Assembly (NCBI GenBank): GCA_903885375.1
Contig: CAISIK010000204.1
Span: 24,501 to 88,500, forward strand
Reading direction: 5' to 3'
DNA from: an uncultured Pseudomonadota bacterium
GTDB lineage: Bacteria > Myxococcota_A > UBA796 > SXON01
DNA: 64,000 nucleotides
Shown here in pieces: positions 26,709 through 34,681 of the stretch. How positions within the stretch are numbered: position 1 is the first letter of the stretch; each line of letters begins with the position of its first letter. Under the pieces are notes generated by a model that did not search any database, had not been told where the DNA came from, and saw nothing but the letters and a program-made list of their open reading frames with translations. The translations under genes were made by a program, and so were the position numbers.

Positions 26709-27767
26709 GTGGCCCCCCCCCGCCTCGCAGGCAGCTACCTCGTGCTCGAAACCACCAACCAGTGCAGCCTGGCGTGCGTGCACTGCACCGTGGCCGAGGG
26801 GCCAGCCCATCCCCACCACCAGCAGGTGGGCTTCATGCCCGAGGCGATGCTCGGCGCCATCCTCGCCGATCTGGCTGCGTCGAACGCACGCTTCGACACG
26901 CTCATCCCCTTCTGGCTCGGCGAGCCGCTCCTGCACCCGGCCTTCGGCGCCATGTACCAGGCCTGCCTTCGTGCGGGCGTGGAGTCCGGCACCTTCACCC
27001 GGTTGGAGCTGCACACCAACGCCACCCACCTCGGCCGCGACCGCGTGCGCGTGGCGCTGAACGCCGCACCCCTCCCGCAGACCTGGCACTTCTCGCTCGA
27101 CGCCGCCTCCCGCGAGACCTACCGGGTGGTGAAGGGGCGGGACCACTTCGAGGCCGTGGAGTCAAACCTCCTCGCCTTCCTCGACGAGCAGGCGCGCACC
27201 CGCGCCCCCTGGCCGCGCCCGGTCTTCCAGTTCATCGTGGGCGAGAACAACGCCGCCGAAGCCGCGGCGTTTGCCGCCCGATGGACGTCGGCCTGTCGGT
27301 CGCGGGGGCTCGCCGTGCGCGCGGCGGCGCAGGCCGTGCCCGCGGGGTCCGACGCCATCGTCTTCTTCCGCCAGCTCGACGCCCCCGACGCCGACGCCCA
27401 GGCCCGCGCGAACCGGGCCATGCGGGAGACGATGGCGGCGCTGGACATCCCGCTGGCCCGCCCGGCTGCCGCTCCGGAGACCGTGCTCACCGAGCCGGGC
27501 GTGTGCGGGTCGTTCTGGAAGAGCCCCGTCGTGGGGTGGGACGGTCGGGTCACCACGTGCGTGCGCGACAACCGCTTCGAGAACCTGCTCGGCAACGTGC
27601 GGGACACCCCCCTGAGCGCGCTCTGGTGGGGGGAGCGGATGCGCCGGGGCCGCGAACAGGCCGCCCGCGGACGCTACGAGGGCTTCCCGGCCTGCGCGGG
27701 CTGCTACATCCCCCGCTCCGCGAACTACACCGACGTGACCCCCACCGAGATCCAGTCATGGGCGTAG
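26709..27767 (+). CDS. Radical SAM protein with SPASM-like C-terminus (first of pair)
   Basis: 352 residues from the GTG at 26709. CSLACVHC (CxxxCxxC) near residue 19 binds the SAM-cleaving [4Fe-4S] cluster. FWLGEPLLHP is the GGEP-like SAM motif with Gly-Gly changed to Leu-Gly. C-terminal cysteines (GVCGSFWKSPVVGWDG ... TTCVRDN ... CAGCY) fit a SPASM/twitch region that holds extra iron-sulfur clusters. Such enzymes modify peptides or proteins, or other substrates. An ATG with a Shine-Dalgarno is absent and the frame upstream is antisense-like, so GTG is preferred. The next gene overlaps its end by ten bases. Confidence 0.8.
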   Translation: MAPPRLAGSYLVLETTNQCSLACVHCTVAEGPAHPHHQQVGFMPEAMLGAILADLAASNARFDTLIPFWLGEPLLHPAFGAMYQACLRAGVESGTFTRLELHTNATHLGRDRVRVALNAAPLPQTWHFSLDAASRETYRVVKGRDHFEAVESNLLAFLDEQARTRAPWPRPVFQFIVGENNAAEAAAFAARWTSACRSRGLAVRAAAQAVPAGSDAIVFFRQLDAPDADAQARANRAMRETMAALDIPLARPAAAPETVLTEPGVCGSFWKSPVVGWDGRVTTCVRDNRFENLLGNVRDTPLSALWWGERMRRGREQAARGRYEGFPACAGCYIPRSANYTDVTPTEIQSWA

Positions 27768-28765
27768 CGCCCGCCTCGCTCGCCGACCGCGCGCGCGCGC
27801 TCGCCCGGCTTCGTCTGGCGCCCGAGCTGCCCGCGCAGATCCACCTGTCGGTCACCGACCGCTGTTTCCTGCCCTGCGCCCACTGCGACATCTACAAGAA
27901 CGAAACGGTCGACCTCCCCGAGGCCACGTGGGCCGCGGTGATCGATGAGCTCGCGGTGTGGACCGGGCCCGCCGCCATGAACTTCGTCGGAGGCGAGCCG
28001 CTCCTGCGCACCGACCTCGAACGGCTCATGCGCCGCGCTACCGACCGCGGCTTCACCGTCACCTTCAACACCAACGCCTGGCTGCTCAACGAGAAGCGCG
28101 CGCGCGCGCTGGCCGACGCCGGCGTGTCCGTGGCCTACCTCTCCTGCGATGGCTTCACCGAAGCCACCGTCGATCACTCCCGGGGCAAGCCGGGCAGCTG
28201 GCAGAAGGTGCGCGACGCCTGCGATCTGCTCGACCGGCTCCCCAATCCGAGGGTGATCCTGTCCTGCATCCTGCACGCCGGGAACGCCCACGAGATCGCC
28301 CCGCTGCTGGGGTGGTGTCGGGACCGCGGGTACGAGCTCGTCGTGCAGCCGCTCTACCAGAACTTCGGCAACAACGCCCACGACCCCGGCTGGTGGCGCC
28401 GGAGCGCCCTCTGGCCGACCGACCTCGGCCCCGTGAACGCCGCCATCGACGTGCTGGTGGACGAACGCCGCGCCGCCGGCAAGGTGTGCAACCCGGTCGG
28501 GCAACTGCAGGCCTTCCGGCGCTACTTCGTGGACCCGAGCGTGTACAACGGGGAGGTCTGCAAGGCCGGCCACAGCGACCTCGCCTTCGATCCCGCCGGC
28601 AACATCCGGCTCTGCTACTTCCTCGAGCCCGTGGGCAACGTGCGCGATGGCCGCCCGCTGTCGGAGCTGTGGAACGCCGCAGCCACCCAGCGCCGCCGCT
28701 ACGAGGTGCACACCTGCACGCGGAGCTGCAACCTGCTGAACTGCAACTTCAGCGGCGAGGGCTGA
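27758..28765 (+). CDS. Radical SAM protein with SPASM-like C-terminus (second of pair)
   Basis: 335 residues from the ATG at 27758. CFLPCAHC is the radical SAM CxxxCxxC motif and FVGGEPLLR the SAM-binding GGEP motif, so the core is canonical. The C-terminal half has several cysteines (KVCNPVG, EVCKAGHSDLAFDPAGNIRLCYF, CTRSCNLLNC), as in SPASM maturases. It overlaps the first radical SAM gene by ten bases, so the two are made together. The pair differ clearly in sequence and are not a recent duplication. The product ends three bases before the convergent serS stop. Confidence 0.85.
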   Translation: MGVAPASLADRARALARLRLAPELPAQIHLSVTDRCFLPCAHCDIYKNETVDLPEATWAAVIDELAVWTGPAAMNFVGGEPLLRTDLERLMRRATDRGFTVTFNTNAWLLNEKRARALADAGVSVAYLSCDGFTEATVDHSRGKPGSWQKVRDACDLLDRLPNPRVILSCILHAGNAHEIAPLLGWCRDRGYELVVQPLYQNFGNNAHDPGWWRRSALWPTDLGPVNAAIDVLVDERRAAGKVCNPVGQLQAFRRYFVDPSVYNGEVCKAGHSDLAFDPAGNIRLCYFLEPVGNVRDGRPLSELWNAAATQRRRYEVHTCTRSCNLLNCNFSGEG

Positions 28766-28768
28766 GGC

Positions 28769-30073
28769 TCAGCCGCCCACCACGAGCCGCTCCAGGCCGC
28801 CCATGTAGGGGCGGAGCGCTTCGGGCACGATCACACTGCCATCCGGCTCCTGGTAGTTCTCCACGATGGCCACGAGCGTGCGCCCCACCGCGAGGCCCGA
28901 CCCGTTCAGCGTGTGGCAGAAGGTGGTCTTCTTCTCGCCCTCGCGCTTGAAGCGCATCCGCAGCCGACGAGCCTGGTAGTCGGTGAACAGCGAGCAGCTG
29001 CTGATCTCGCGGTAGGCGGACTGGCCCGGCAGCCAGACCTCAAGGTCGAAGCCCTTCGCGCCGCCGTTGCCGACATCGCCCGCGCAGCGCGCCACCGTCT
29101 GGTAGGGCAGGCCGAGGCGCTCGAGCACCGCCTGCGCGTGCCCGGTGAGCACATCGAGGGCGGCCACGCCGGCCTCGGGCGCGGTGATCCAGACGAGCTC
29201 CACCTTGTGGAACTGGTGCTGGCGGATGAGGCCGCGCGTGTCGCGACCGGCGCTTCCCGCTTCGCTCCGAAAGCAGGGCGTGAACGAGAAGTACCGAACG
29301 GGAAGCTGTGCTTCGTCGAGGATTTCATCGCGGTGCAGGTTGGTGACCGGCACCTCCGCCGTGGGGATGAGGTACGCCGCCTGTCCCGACAGCTCCACCG
29401 TTAGCTTGAAGAGGTCCTCTTCGAACTTGGGGAGTTGGCCGGTACCGCGCATGGAGTCGGCGTTGACCATGTAGGGCACCTGCACCTCGCGGTAGCCGTG
29501 CTCCAGCGCCATGTCGCAGAACAGGCTCACGAGGGCGCGCTCCATGCGCGCGAGGCCGCCGGAGAGCACCGCGAACCGGCTGCCAGAGAGCTTGGCGGCC
29601 CGCTCGGGGTCGTACATTCCCAGGGCCATCGCGAGGTCGTCGTGGGTGCGGCCGGTGGGCTGCCGCCGCTCGGCGCCCCAGGTGCGGACCACGACGTTGC
29701 CGTGCTCATCGGCGCCATCGGGGGTGTCGGCGTGGACCTGGTTGGGGAGCCCGAGGAGGAGCTCGCCCTCGGCCGCCTGCAGCTCGGCGACCAGCGCTTC
29801 GAGCTGCGCCGCCAGCTCGGAGGCCGAGCGCACCTGCGCCTTGAGCGCCTCCGCCTCCTCCGCCCGGCCCGCCTTCATGAGCGCGCCCACCTGCGGAGAT
29901 ACCCGGTTGCGCACGGAGAGCTGCTCGTCGCGCTGGGTCTGCGCGTGGCGCCGGCGGGCGATGAGGGAGACCAGCTCCTCGACGGTGGCCATCATCGCCT
30001 CGGAGGCATGACGGCGCCGGAGGCTCTCACGGACCGCGTCGGGTTGGGTGGCGACGAGATTGGGATCGATCAT
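28769..30073 (-). CDS. serS: Seryl-tRNA synthetase
   Basis: 434 residues, a normal length. The N-terminal coiled-coil arm that grips the long variable arm of tRNA-Ser covers about 30-105. Class II motif 2 is FRSEAGSAGRDTRGLIRQHQF and motif 3 is NGSGLAVGRTLVAIVENYQ; TGQLPKFEEDLFKL and TAEVPVTNLHRDEIL are further SerRS blocks. It charges tRNA-Ser with serine in the cytosol. It reads divergently from rsmG, with 59 bases between the starts. Confidence 0.97.
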   Translation of the reverse strand: MIDPNLVATQPDAVRESLRRRHASEAMMATVEELVSLIARRRHAQTQRDEQLSVRNRVSPQVGALMKAGRAEEAEALKAQVRSASELAAQLEALVAELQAAEGELLLGLPNQVHADTPDGADEHGNVVVRTWGAERRQPTGRTHDDLAMALGMYDPERAAKLSGSRFAVLSGGLARMERALVSLFCDMALEHGYREVQVPYMVNADSMRGTGQLPKFEEDLFKLTVELSGQAAYLIPTAEVPVTNLHRDEILDEAQLPVRYFSFTPCFRSEAGSAGRDTRGLIRQHQFHKVELVWITAPEAGVAALDVLTGHAQAVLERLGLPYQTVARCAGDVGNGGAKGFDLEVWLPGQSAYREISSCSLFTDYQARRLRMRFKREGEKKTTFCHTLNGSGLAVGRTLVAIVENYQEPDGSVIVPEALRPYMGGLERLVVGG

Positions 30074-30132
30074 GGTGAGAGGCGGCTATCAAGAATCCCG
30101 GCCCGGGGCCCCGCCGGCCGCCTCGCCGGCCG

Positions 30133-30684
30133 ATGCGTTATCTCCGGGAGGTGGCCGATCCGATCGACGTACACCGGCAGCTCCTCGAGGCGTGGCGCAA
30201 GGTGATGGACCTCGTGGGTCCGGGGCCGGTAGAGGAGCACTTCATCGATGCCGAAGCCGCGGTTTCCGGGCTCTCCGCCTCGGGCCCGTGGCTCGATCTG
30301 GGCTCCGGTGCGGGGTTCCCCGGCATCGCGCTGGCGGTGTACTGGCCGGAGGCGCGGGTCACGATGGTGGAGCGGCGGCAGAAGCGGTGCGCCTTCCTTG
30401 CCGAGGTGATCGCGCGGGCGGAAATCCAGACGGCCACCCTCTACGAGGGCGACGCCGCCGCCCTCCCCCGCGGCGTGTGGAATGGCGTGATCAGCCGCGC
30501 GTACAAGCCGCCGCCCGAGTTCCTCGCCGAAGCGGCCACGCTTCTCGTTCCCGGTGGTCTGGCGGTGGTGCTCACCGCAGGGGATGAGCCCTCGCCCGGG
30601 CCTGCGTTCGAGCGGGAAGGGGCGGTCCGCTACACGGTGCTCGGCAAGCCCCGCGCGTCGGTCCGCTACCGGCTCAAGGCGTAG
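30133..30684 (+). CDS. rsmG: 16S rRNA m7G527 methyltransferase RsmG
   Basis: 183 residues. WLDLGSGAGFPGIALAV is the SAM-binding motif I with the GFPG that marks RsmG, and MVERRQKRCAFLAEV follows as the acidic motif II. The enzyme methylates N7 of G527 in 16S rRNA. It is somewhat short compared with the usual 200-210 residues, missing N-terminal sequence. In many bacteria rsmG lies just before parA-parB near the replication origin; here parA follows after two other genes, which keeps that neighbourhood. Confidence 0.88.
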   Translation: MRYLREVADPIDVHRQLLEAWRKVMDLVGPGPVEEHFIDAEAAVSGLSASGPWLDLGSGAGFPGIALAVYWPEARVTMVERRQKRCAFLAEVIARAEIQTATLYEGDAAALPRGVWNGVISRAYKPPPEFLAEAATLLVPGGLAVVLTAGDEPSPGPAFEREGAVRYTVLGKPRASVRYRLKA

Positions 30685-30692
30685 GCCCTGCG

Positions 30693-31403
30693 ATGGAGCC
30701 GCGCGTGGTGGCACACCTGCTGCGCCAGTCGGCCGTCTTCGATGCGCTCCCGCCCGCCATCCTCGACGAGCTGGTGGCCCTGGCCGTCACCCGCAAGGTG
30801 GCGGCCGGCGATGCGGTGTTCCGTCAGGGCGATGCGCCCGACGCCCTCTACGTCGTGAGCACCGGCGAGCTCCGGGTCGTTCGGACGGGACCCGCCCCCG
30901 CCGCGGACACGGTTCACGCCCTGCTCGGCCCCGGCGCCCTGTTCGGCGAGCTCGCCCTGCTCGACGGCAAGCCGCGCTCGGCCAGCGTGCTCGCGGTGCG
31001 CGACAGCATGCTCCTCCGCCTGCCGCGGGGGCGGGTGGTGGCGCTCCTGCGCGCACGCCCCGAGCTCGCGCTCGCCGTGATCGAAGCGCTCGTGGGCCGC
31101 GTTCGGGAGCTGAGCGCGCGCGTGGAGGAACGGAGCGGGATGGGCGGGCGGGCGCGGCTCCTCCGGCTCCTCCTCCGGGCCGCAGATGAAGCCGCCACGG
31201 CGGGGGAGGACCGGGTGGACCTGCAACGCCACCTGCCCCAGGCGGTGATCGGGGCCACCCTCGGCCTCGGCCGACAGACCGTGAACCGCCTGCTCGGCGA
31301 GCTCCAGGCCGAGGGCCTCGTGGAGATCGGCCGGGCGCGGGTGACGGTCACGAGCCGCGCCGGCCTCCGCGGAGCAGCCCGGGAGCATCCGACGGGGGAC
31401 TGA
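30693..31403 (+). CDS. Crp/Fnr-family transcription regulator
   Basis: 236 residues. The N-terminal cyclic-nucleotide-binding domain contains FGELALLDGKPRSAS (84-98), close to the phosphate-binding cassette of Crp proteins, so a cyclic nucleotide ligand is plausible. There are no cysteines for an FNR-type iron-sulfur cluster. A dimer helix and a winged helix-turn-helix follow, with recognition helix GLGRQTVNRLLGEL (191-204; Arg-Gln ... Arg in place of the Arg-Glu ... Arg of E. coli CRP). It starts nine bases after rsmG. A TGTCG-N6-CGACA site lies just downstream. Confidence 0.9.
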   Translation: MEPRVVAHLLRQSAVFDALPPAILDELVALAVTRKVAAGDAVFRQGDAPDALYVVSTGELRVVRTGPAPAADTVHALLGPGALFGELALLDGKPRSASVLAVRDSMLLRLPRGRVVALLRARPELALAVIEALVGRVRELSARVEERSGMGGRARLLRLLLRAADEAATAGEDRVDLQRHLPQAVIGATLGLGRQTVNRLLGELQAEGLVEIGRARVTVTSRAGLRGAAREHPTGD

Positions 31404-31410
31404 CCTGAAG

Positions 31411-31453
31411 TGTCGCATGGGCGACAGTGCGGCGGCGCGCGGCGTCCTATGCT
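31411..31453 (+). promoter_or_regulatory. Crp-type operator and promoter for the thioredoxin-like gene
   Basis: TGTCG-N6-CGACA (31411-31426) has the spacing of a CRP-family operator. TATGCT (31448-31453) is a good -10, with start near 31460, which puts the operator centre (31418.5) at -41.5, the class II activation position. There is no -35, as expected for an activator-dependent promoter. Confidence 0.5.
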
Positions 31454-31473
31454 TGGATCAGCCAAGGTGATTC

Positions 31474-31941
31474 ATGGCCTCCTCGCTCCTCCTCCTCGCC
31501 GCCCTCCTCGTCAACCCCGCCGACGCCGCTCCCCACCGGTTGTACCGGGACGTGAGCGGGCAGACGGTGAAGCTCGGCGACCGCACGCTCCTCGTGCCCT
31601 GGCGCATCGACTCCGCCGAGGACCTCGCGGCGCTGCGCTCGACCGCGGCTCTGGCGAGCGAGTACGGCGTGAAGGTGGTGGGCCTCAACGTGGACGCCGT
31701 CGCTGAGCGCGCACGGCTCCTGCCCTGGCTGCGCAGCCACGGCTGCGAGGGGCCCACGATCGCCGACCCCGACGGTGCGCTCATGACGCAGCTCTCGGCG
31801 CGCCCGGGCGAGGTGCTGGTGTTCTCCGAGGGCGGCGCGGTGCTCGCCCACGTCCTGGCTCGGACCTCTACCGAGGGCATCCGGGCCCAGGTGGCCAATG
31901 TGCTCGGCGTGCCGGACCAGCTCCTCGCCCTGGCCGACTGA
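31474..31941 (+). CDS. Exported thioredoxin-like protein lacking a CxxC site
   Basis: 155 residues with signal peptide MASSLLLLAALLVNPADA. The rest matches a thioredoxin/peroxiredoxin-like pattern (LLVPWRIDSAEDLAALRST ... YGVKVVGLNVDAVAERARLLPWLRSHG ... TIADPDG), as in TlpA-like proteins. The CxxC expected after the first strand is missing (VPWRIDS), so it is probably not a standard disulfide reductase. The single Cys is in HGCEGP. An AAGG ribosome site stands six bases before the ATG. It lies between the Crp gene and parS; control by Crp is suggested by the upstream operator. Confidence 0.65.
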   Translation: MASSLLLLAALLVNPADAAPHRLYRDVSGQTVKLGDRTLLVPWRIDSAEDLAALRSTAALASEYGVKVVGLNVDAVAERARLLPWLRSHGCEGPTIADPDGALMTQLSARPGEVLVFSEGGAVLAHVLARTSTEGIRAQVANVLGVPDQLLALAD

Positions 31942-31953
31942 GCCGCCCATGCG

Positions 31954-31975
31954 CCGCGTTCCACGTGGAACGCGG
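31954..31975. promoter_or_regulatory. parS: parS centromere site
   Basis: A 22-bp perfect palindrome centred on GTTCCACGTGGAAC, matching the bacterial parS consensus TGTTNCACGTGNAACA except for C/G at the ends. It lies about 100 bases before parA. ParB would bind and spread from here. Confidence 0.85.
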
Positions 31976-32072
31976 TGCCGATCGTGCGGCCGCAGGCTAT
32001 GATCAGGGTCCCCACGCTCCGGGGCTGGGCGCTCCCCGCGCCGAACCCGGAGCCCCCGACCCCGGAACCCGC

Positions 32073-32867
32073 ATGCCCCGCATCATCGCCATCTCCAACC
32101 AGAAGGGCGGCGTCGGAAAGACGACCACCGCCGTCAACCTCGCCGCAGCGCTCGCCCGCGCCGGCCACGCCACGCTGCTGGTCGACCTCGACCCGCAGGG
32201 CAACGCCTCGAGCGGCCTCGGCTGCCCGCGCGACAGCGTGGCCTTCGGCATCGCCGACGTGCTGCTCGGCCTCGAGCCCCTCCAGCGCGTGCTGGTGCCC
32301 ACCGGCATCACCGGGCTCATGCTCGCGCCCGCCACCCCCGCCATGGTGGGCGTGGAGGTGGAGCTCGTGAACCTTCCCAACCGCGAGCAGCGGCTCCGCC
32401 TCGCCCTCGCGGGGCTCGACACCCCGTTCCAGTACGTCGTCTTCGACTGCCCGCCGTCGTTGGGCATGATCACGCTGAACGCGCTCACCGCCGCCGACAG
32501 CGTGCTCGTGCCCCTGCAGGCCGAGTACTACGCGATGGAGGGGCTCGGCGAGCTCGTGCGCACGATCGCGGCCGTGCGCCGCAGCAGCAACCCCCGCCTC
32601 GTTCGCGAGGGCATCGTGCTCACGATGTACGACGCGCGCACCAACCTCTGCCGCGATGTGGAATCGCAAGCCCGCGCCGTTTTCGGTAGCGAGGTGTTCC
32701 AGGCGGTGGTGCCCCGTTCGGTGCGGCTCGCCGAGGCGCCGAGCCACGGCAAGTGCATCTTCCAGTACGAGCCCTCGGGCAAGGGCGCGCGTGCATACGC
32801 CGACCTCGCCGGCGAGGTGCACGCCCGCGCGCTCGCTGCGGGCGGCCACGCCACCGCGGTGGGCTGA
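32073..32867 (+). CDS. parA: Chromosome-partitioning ATPase ParA (Soj)
   Basis: 264 residues from the ATG at 32073. SNQKGGVGKTTTAVNLA is the deviant Walker A of ParA, LLVDLDPQGNASSGLG and YVVFDCPPSLG are the Walker A' and B regions. There is no N-terminal DNA-binding extension, so this is the chromosomal type that moves ParB-parS complexes along the nucleoid. Its TGA shares one base with the parB ATG, and a parS site precedes it. Confidence 0.95.
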   Translation: MPRIIAISNQKGGVGKTTTAVNLAAALARAGHATLLVDLDPQGNASSGLGCPRDSVAFGIADVLLGLEPLQRVLVPTGITGLMLAPATPAMVGVEVELVNLPNREQRLRLALAGLDTPFQYVVFDCPPSLGMITLNALTAADSVLVPLQAEYYAMEGLGELVRTIAAVRRSSNPRLVREGIVLTMYDARTNLCRDVESQARAVFGSEVFQAVVPRSVRLAEAPSHGKCIFQYEPSGKGARAYADLAGEVHARALAAGGHATAVG

Positions 32868-33742
32868 TGGCCACGCCTCCGCGGCTGGGGCTCGGTCGCG
32901 GTCTCGCGGCGCTCATCCCCCAGGAAGCGAGCGAGTCGGGCCCGAACGGCCTCCCCGCCGACTCGCTGCAGCGCGTGCCGGTCGACCGCATCCGGCCGAA
33001 CCCGCACCAGCCGCGCCATCGTTTCGACCCTGCCCAGCTCGCCGAGCTCGCCGCCTCCATCCGCGAGCACGGCGTGATCATGCCGATCGTGGTGCGGCGC
33101 GATCCCGAAGGCTTCGTGCTCGTGGCCGGCGAGCGGCGGTTGCGCGCGGCGCGCATCGCTGGCCTTCACGACATCCCGGCGGTCGTGCGCGGCGCCGACC
33201 TCGCCTCCGACGCCCAGCTCGTCCTCGCGCTCCTCGAAAACCTCCAGCGCGCCGACCTCGACCCCATCGAGGCCGCCGAGGGCTACCAGCGCCTCGTGCA
33301 GGAGTTCGGCCTCCGTCAGGAAGACGTGGCGAGGAAAGTGGGCAAGGATCGGGCTACCGTGGCCAACTCGCTGCGCCTGCTCAACCTCCCGCCGGAGGGC
33401 CGCGAGGCCGTGATCAGCGGGCAGATCTCCGCCGGGCACGCCCGCGCGCTCCTTCCGCTCGTGGAGGAGCCGGAGCGTTTCCTCCAGGCCCTCGCGGTGG
33501 TGCTGCAGCGCGAGCTGAACGTGCGCGGCACCGAAGCGCTGGTTCGCCAGCTGCGCGAGCCGCCCCGTGCGTCCCCCCGCCCCGACAAGGGGCTGGAGCG
33601 GCTGGGCAAGGAGCTCGCCCGCGGCCTCGGCATGAAGGTGCGCATCACCGCGCGGCGCGAGGGCGGCGGCCGGCTGCTCGTCGACTACACCAACGACGGC
33701 GAGCTCGACGGCCTCGTGCGGCGGTTGCGCGGTGAGGCGTGA
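32867..33742 (+). CDS. parB: Chromosome-partitioning protein ParB
   Basis: 291 residues. RLGLGRGLAALIP is the usual ParA-contacting N-terminus; VDRIRPNPHQPRHRFD and VAGERRLRAARIAGL (GERRxRA, the CTP-binding motif) follow; LLENLQRADLDPIEAAEGYQ and the helix-turn-helix VARKVGKDRATVANSLRLL recognise parS. The C-terminus, LERLGKELARGLGMKVRI, is the dimerisation part. It overlaps parA by one base and the bactofilin gene by four. Confidence 0.95.
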   Translation: MATPPRLGLGRGLAALIPQEASESGPNGLPADSLQRVPVDRIRPNPHQPRHRFDPAQLAELAASIREHGVIMPIVVRRDPEGFVLVAGERRLRAARIAGLHDIPAVVRGADLASDAQLVLALLENLQRADLDPIEAAEGYQRLVQEFGLRQEDVARKVGKDRATVANSLRLLNLPPEGREAVISGQISAGHARALLPLVEEPERFLQALAVVLQRELNVRGTEALVRQLREPPRASPRPDKGLERLGKELARGLGMKVRITARREGGGRLLVDYTNDGELDGLVRRLRGEA

Positions 33743-34074
33743 GCCAGCCCCCCGCTGAGCTGGTCGCGCTCCTCGGCAAGGGGGCGCGCTACAGCGGGGA
33801 GATGAGCTTCGACGGGCGGGTGCGGGTGGATGGCACCTTCACCGGCCGCATCTTCACCGACGACGTGCTCGAGATCGGCGAGAGCGGCGTGGTGGACGGT
33901 CAGATCGACGCCGCCACGCTCATCGTGGCGGGTGTGGCCCGTGGCGACATCCACGCCCGCGAGCGCCTCGTGCTGCAGCCCACCGGGCTCGTAGAGGGGC
34001 AGCTCGATGCGCGAACGCTGGAGGTGTGGCCCGGCGGCCGCATCCACGCCCAGGTTCGGGCGGGCGAACGATGA
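33739..34074 (+). CDS. Bactofilin
   Basis: 111 residues from a GTG that overlaps the parB stop (GTGA). The pattern GEMSFDGRVRVDGTFTG, IFTDDVLEIGESGVVDG, IVAGVARGDIHARERLVL, GLVEGQLDARTLEV is the repeating triangular beta-helix of bactofilins, which form membrane-associated filaments without nucleotide. In Myxococcus, bactofilins position the ParABS machinery near the poles, and direct fusion of the gene to the parAB operon here supports a similar scaffold role. Confidence 0.9.
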   Translation: MSQPPAELVALLGKGARYSGEMSFDGRVRVDGTFTGRIFTDDVLEIGESGVVDGQIDAATLIVAGVARGDIHARERLVLQPTGLVEGQLDARTLEVWPGGRIHAQVRAGER

Positions 34075-34676
34075 GCGTGCCGTTCGTGGTGGGCGTGGGC
34101 GGCGGCACCGCCTCGGGAAAGACCACGCTCGCGGTCGCCGCGGCCGCGGCGCTCGGCGCGCGCGTGCTCACCCACGACCGGTACTACTTCGACGCGCCCA
34201 AGCCGCGCGGCCACGACTTCGACCGCTCCGAAGCGCTCGACACGGCGCTGCTCGCCACCCACCTCGCCGCGCTCCGCCGCGGCGAAGCCGTCGAAGCCCC
34301 GGTGTACGAGTTCGCCACCCACCGACGGGCCGCAACCACCGAGCGGATCGAGCCGGGCGAGGTGCTCGTGGTCGAGGGCATCCTCGTGCTCGCGGAGCCG
34401 GCGCTCGCCCCGCAGTACGACCTCGCGGCCTACGTGGAATGCGCCGACGACATCCGGCTCGCACGCCGCATCCGTCGCGACACCCGCGATCGCGGCCGGC
34501 AGTGGCAGGACGTGCTCGACCAGTGGTTCGCCACCGTTCGGCCCGCCCACATCCGGCACCTCCCCGCCTCGCGCGCCCGCGCCGACCTGTTCCTCGATGG
34601 CGAGGGCGATCTCGCCGAGCAGACCGGCCGGCTCGTGGAGGCGGTCCGGGCGGCGAGGGCCGCGCGGCAGGGGTAG
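34071..34676 (+). CDS. Uridine kinase-like P-loop kinase
   Basis: 201 residues from the ATG at 34071, overlapping the bactofilin stop by four bases (ATGA). GVGGGTASGKTTLA is the Walker A of uridine/phosphoribulokinase-family kinases, HDRYYFDAPKPRGHDFDRSEALD is the substrate lid region and VLVVEGILVLAEPAL the Walker B strand. It most likely phosphorylates uridine and cytidine in pyrimidine salvage. Presence in the parAB-bactofilin operon looks like chromosomal linkage rather than function. Confidence 0.85.
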   Translation: MSVPFVVGVGGGTASGKTTLAVAAAAALGARVLTHDRYYFDAPKPRGHDFDRSEALDTALLATHLAALRRGEAVEAPVYEFATHRRAATTERIEPGEVLVVEGILVLAEPALAPQYDLAAYVECADDIRLARRIRRDTRDRGRQWQDVLDQWFATVRPAHIRHLPASRARADLFLDGEGDLAEQTGRLVEAVRAARAARQG

Positions 34677-34681
34677 CCAGG

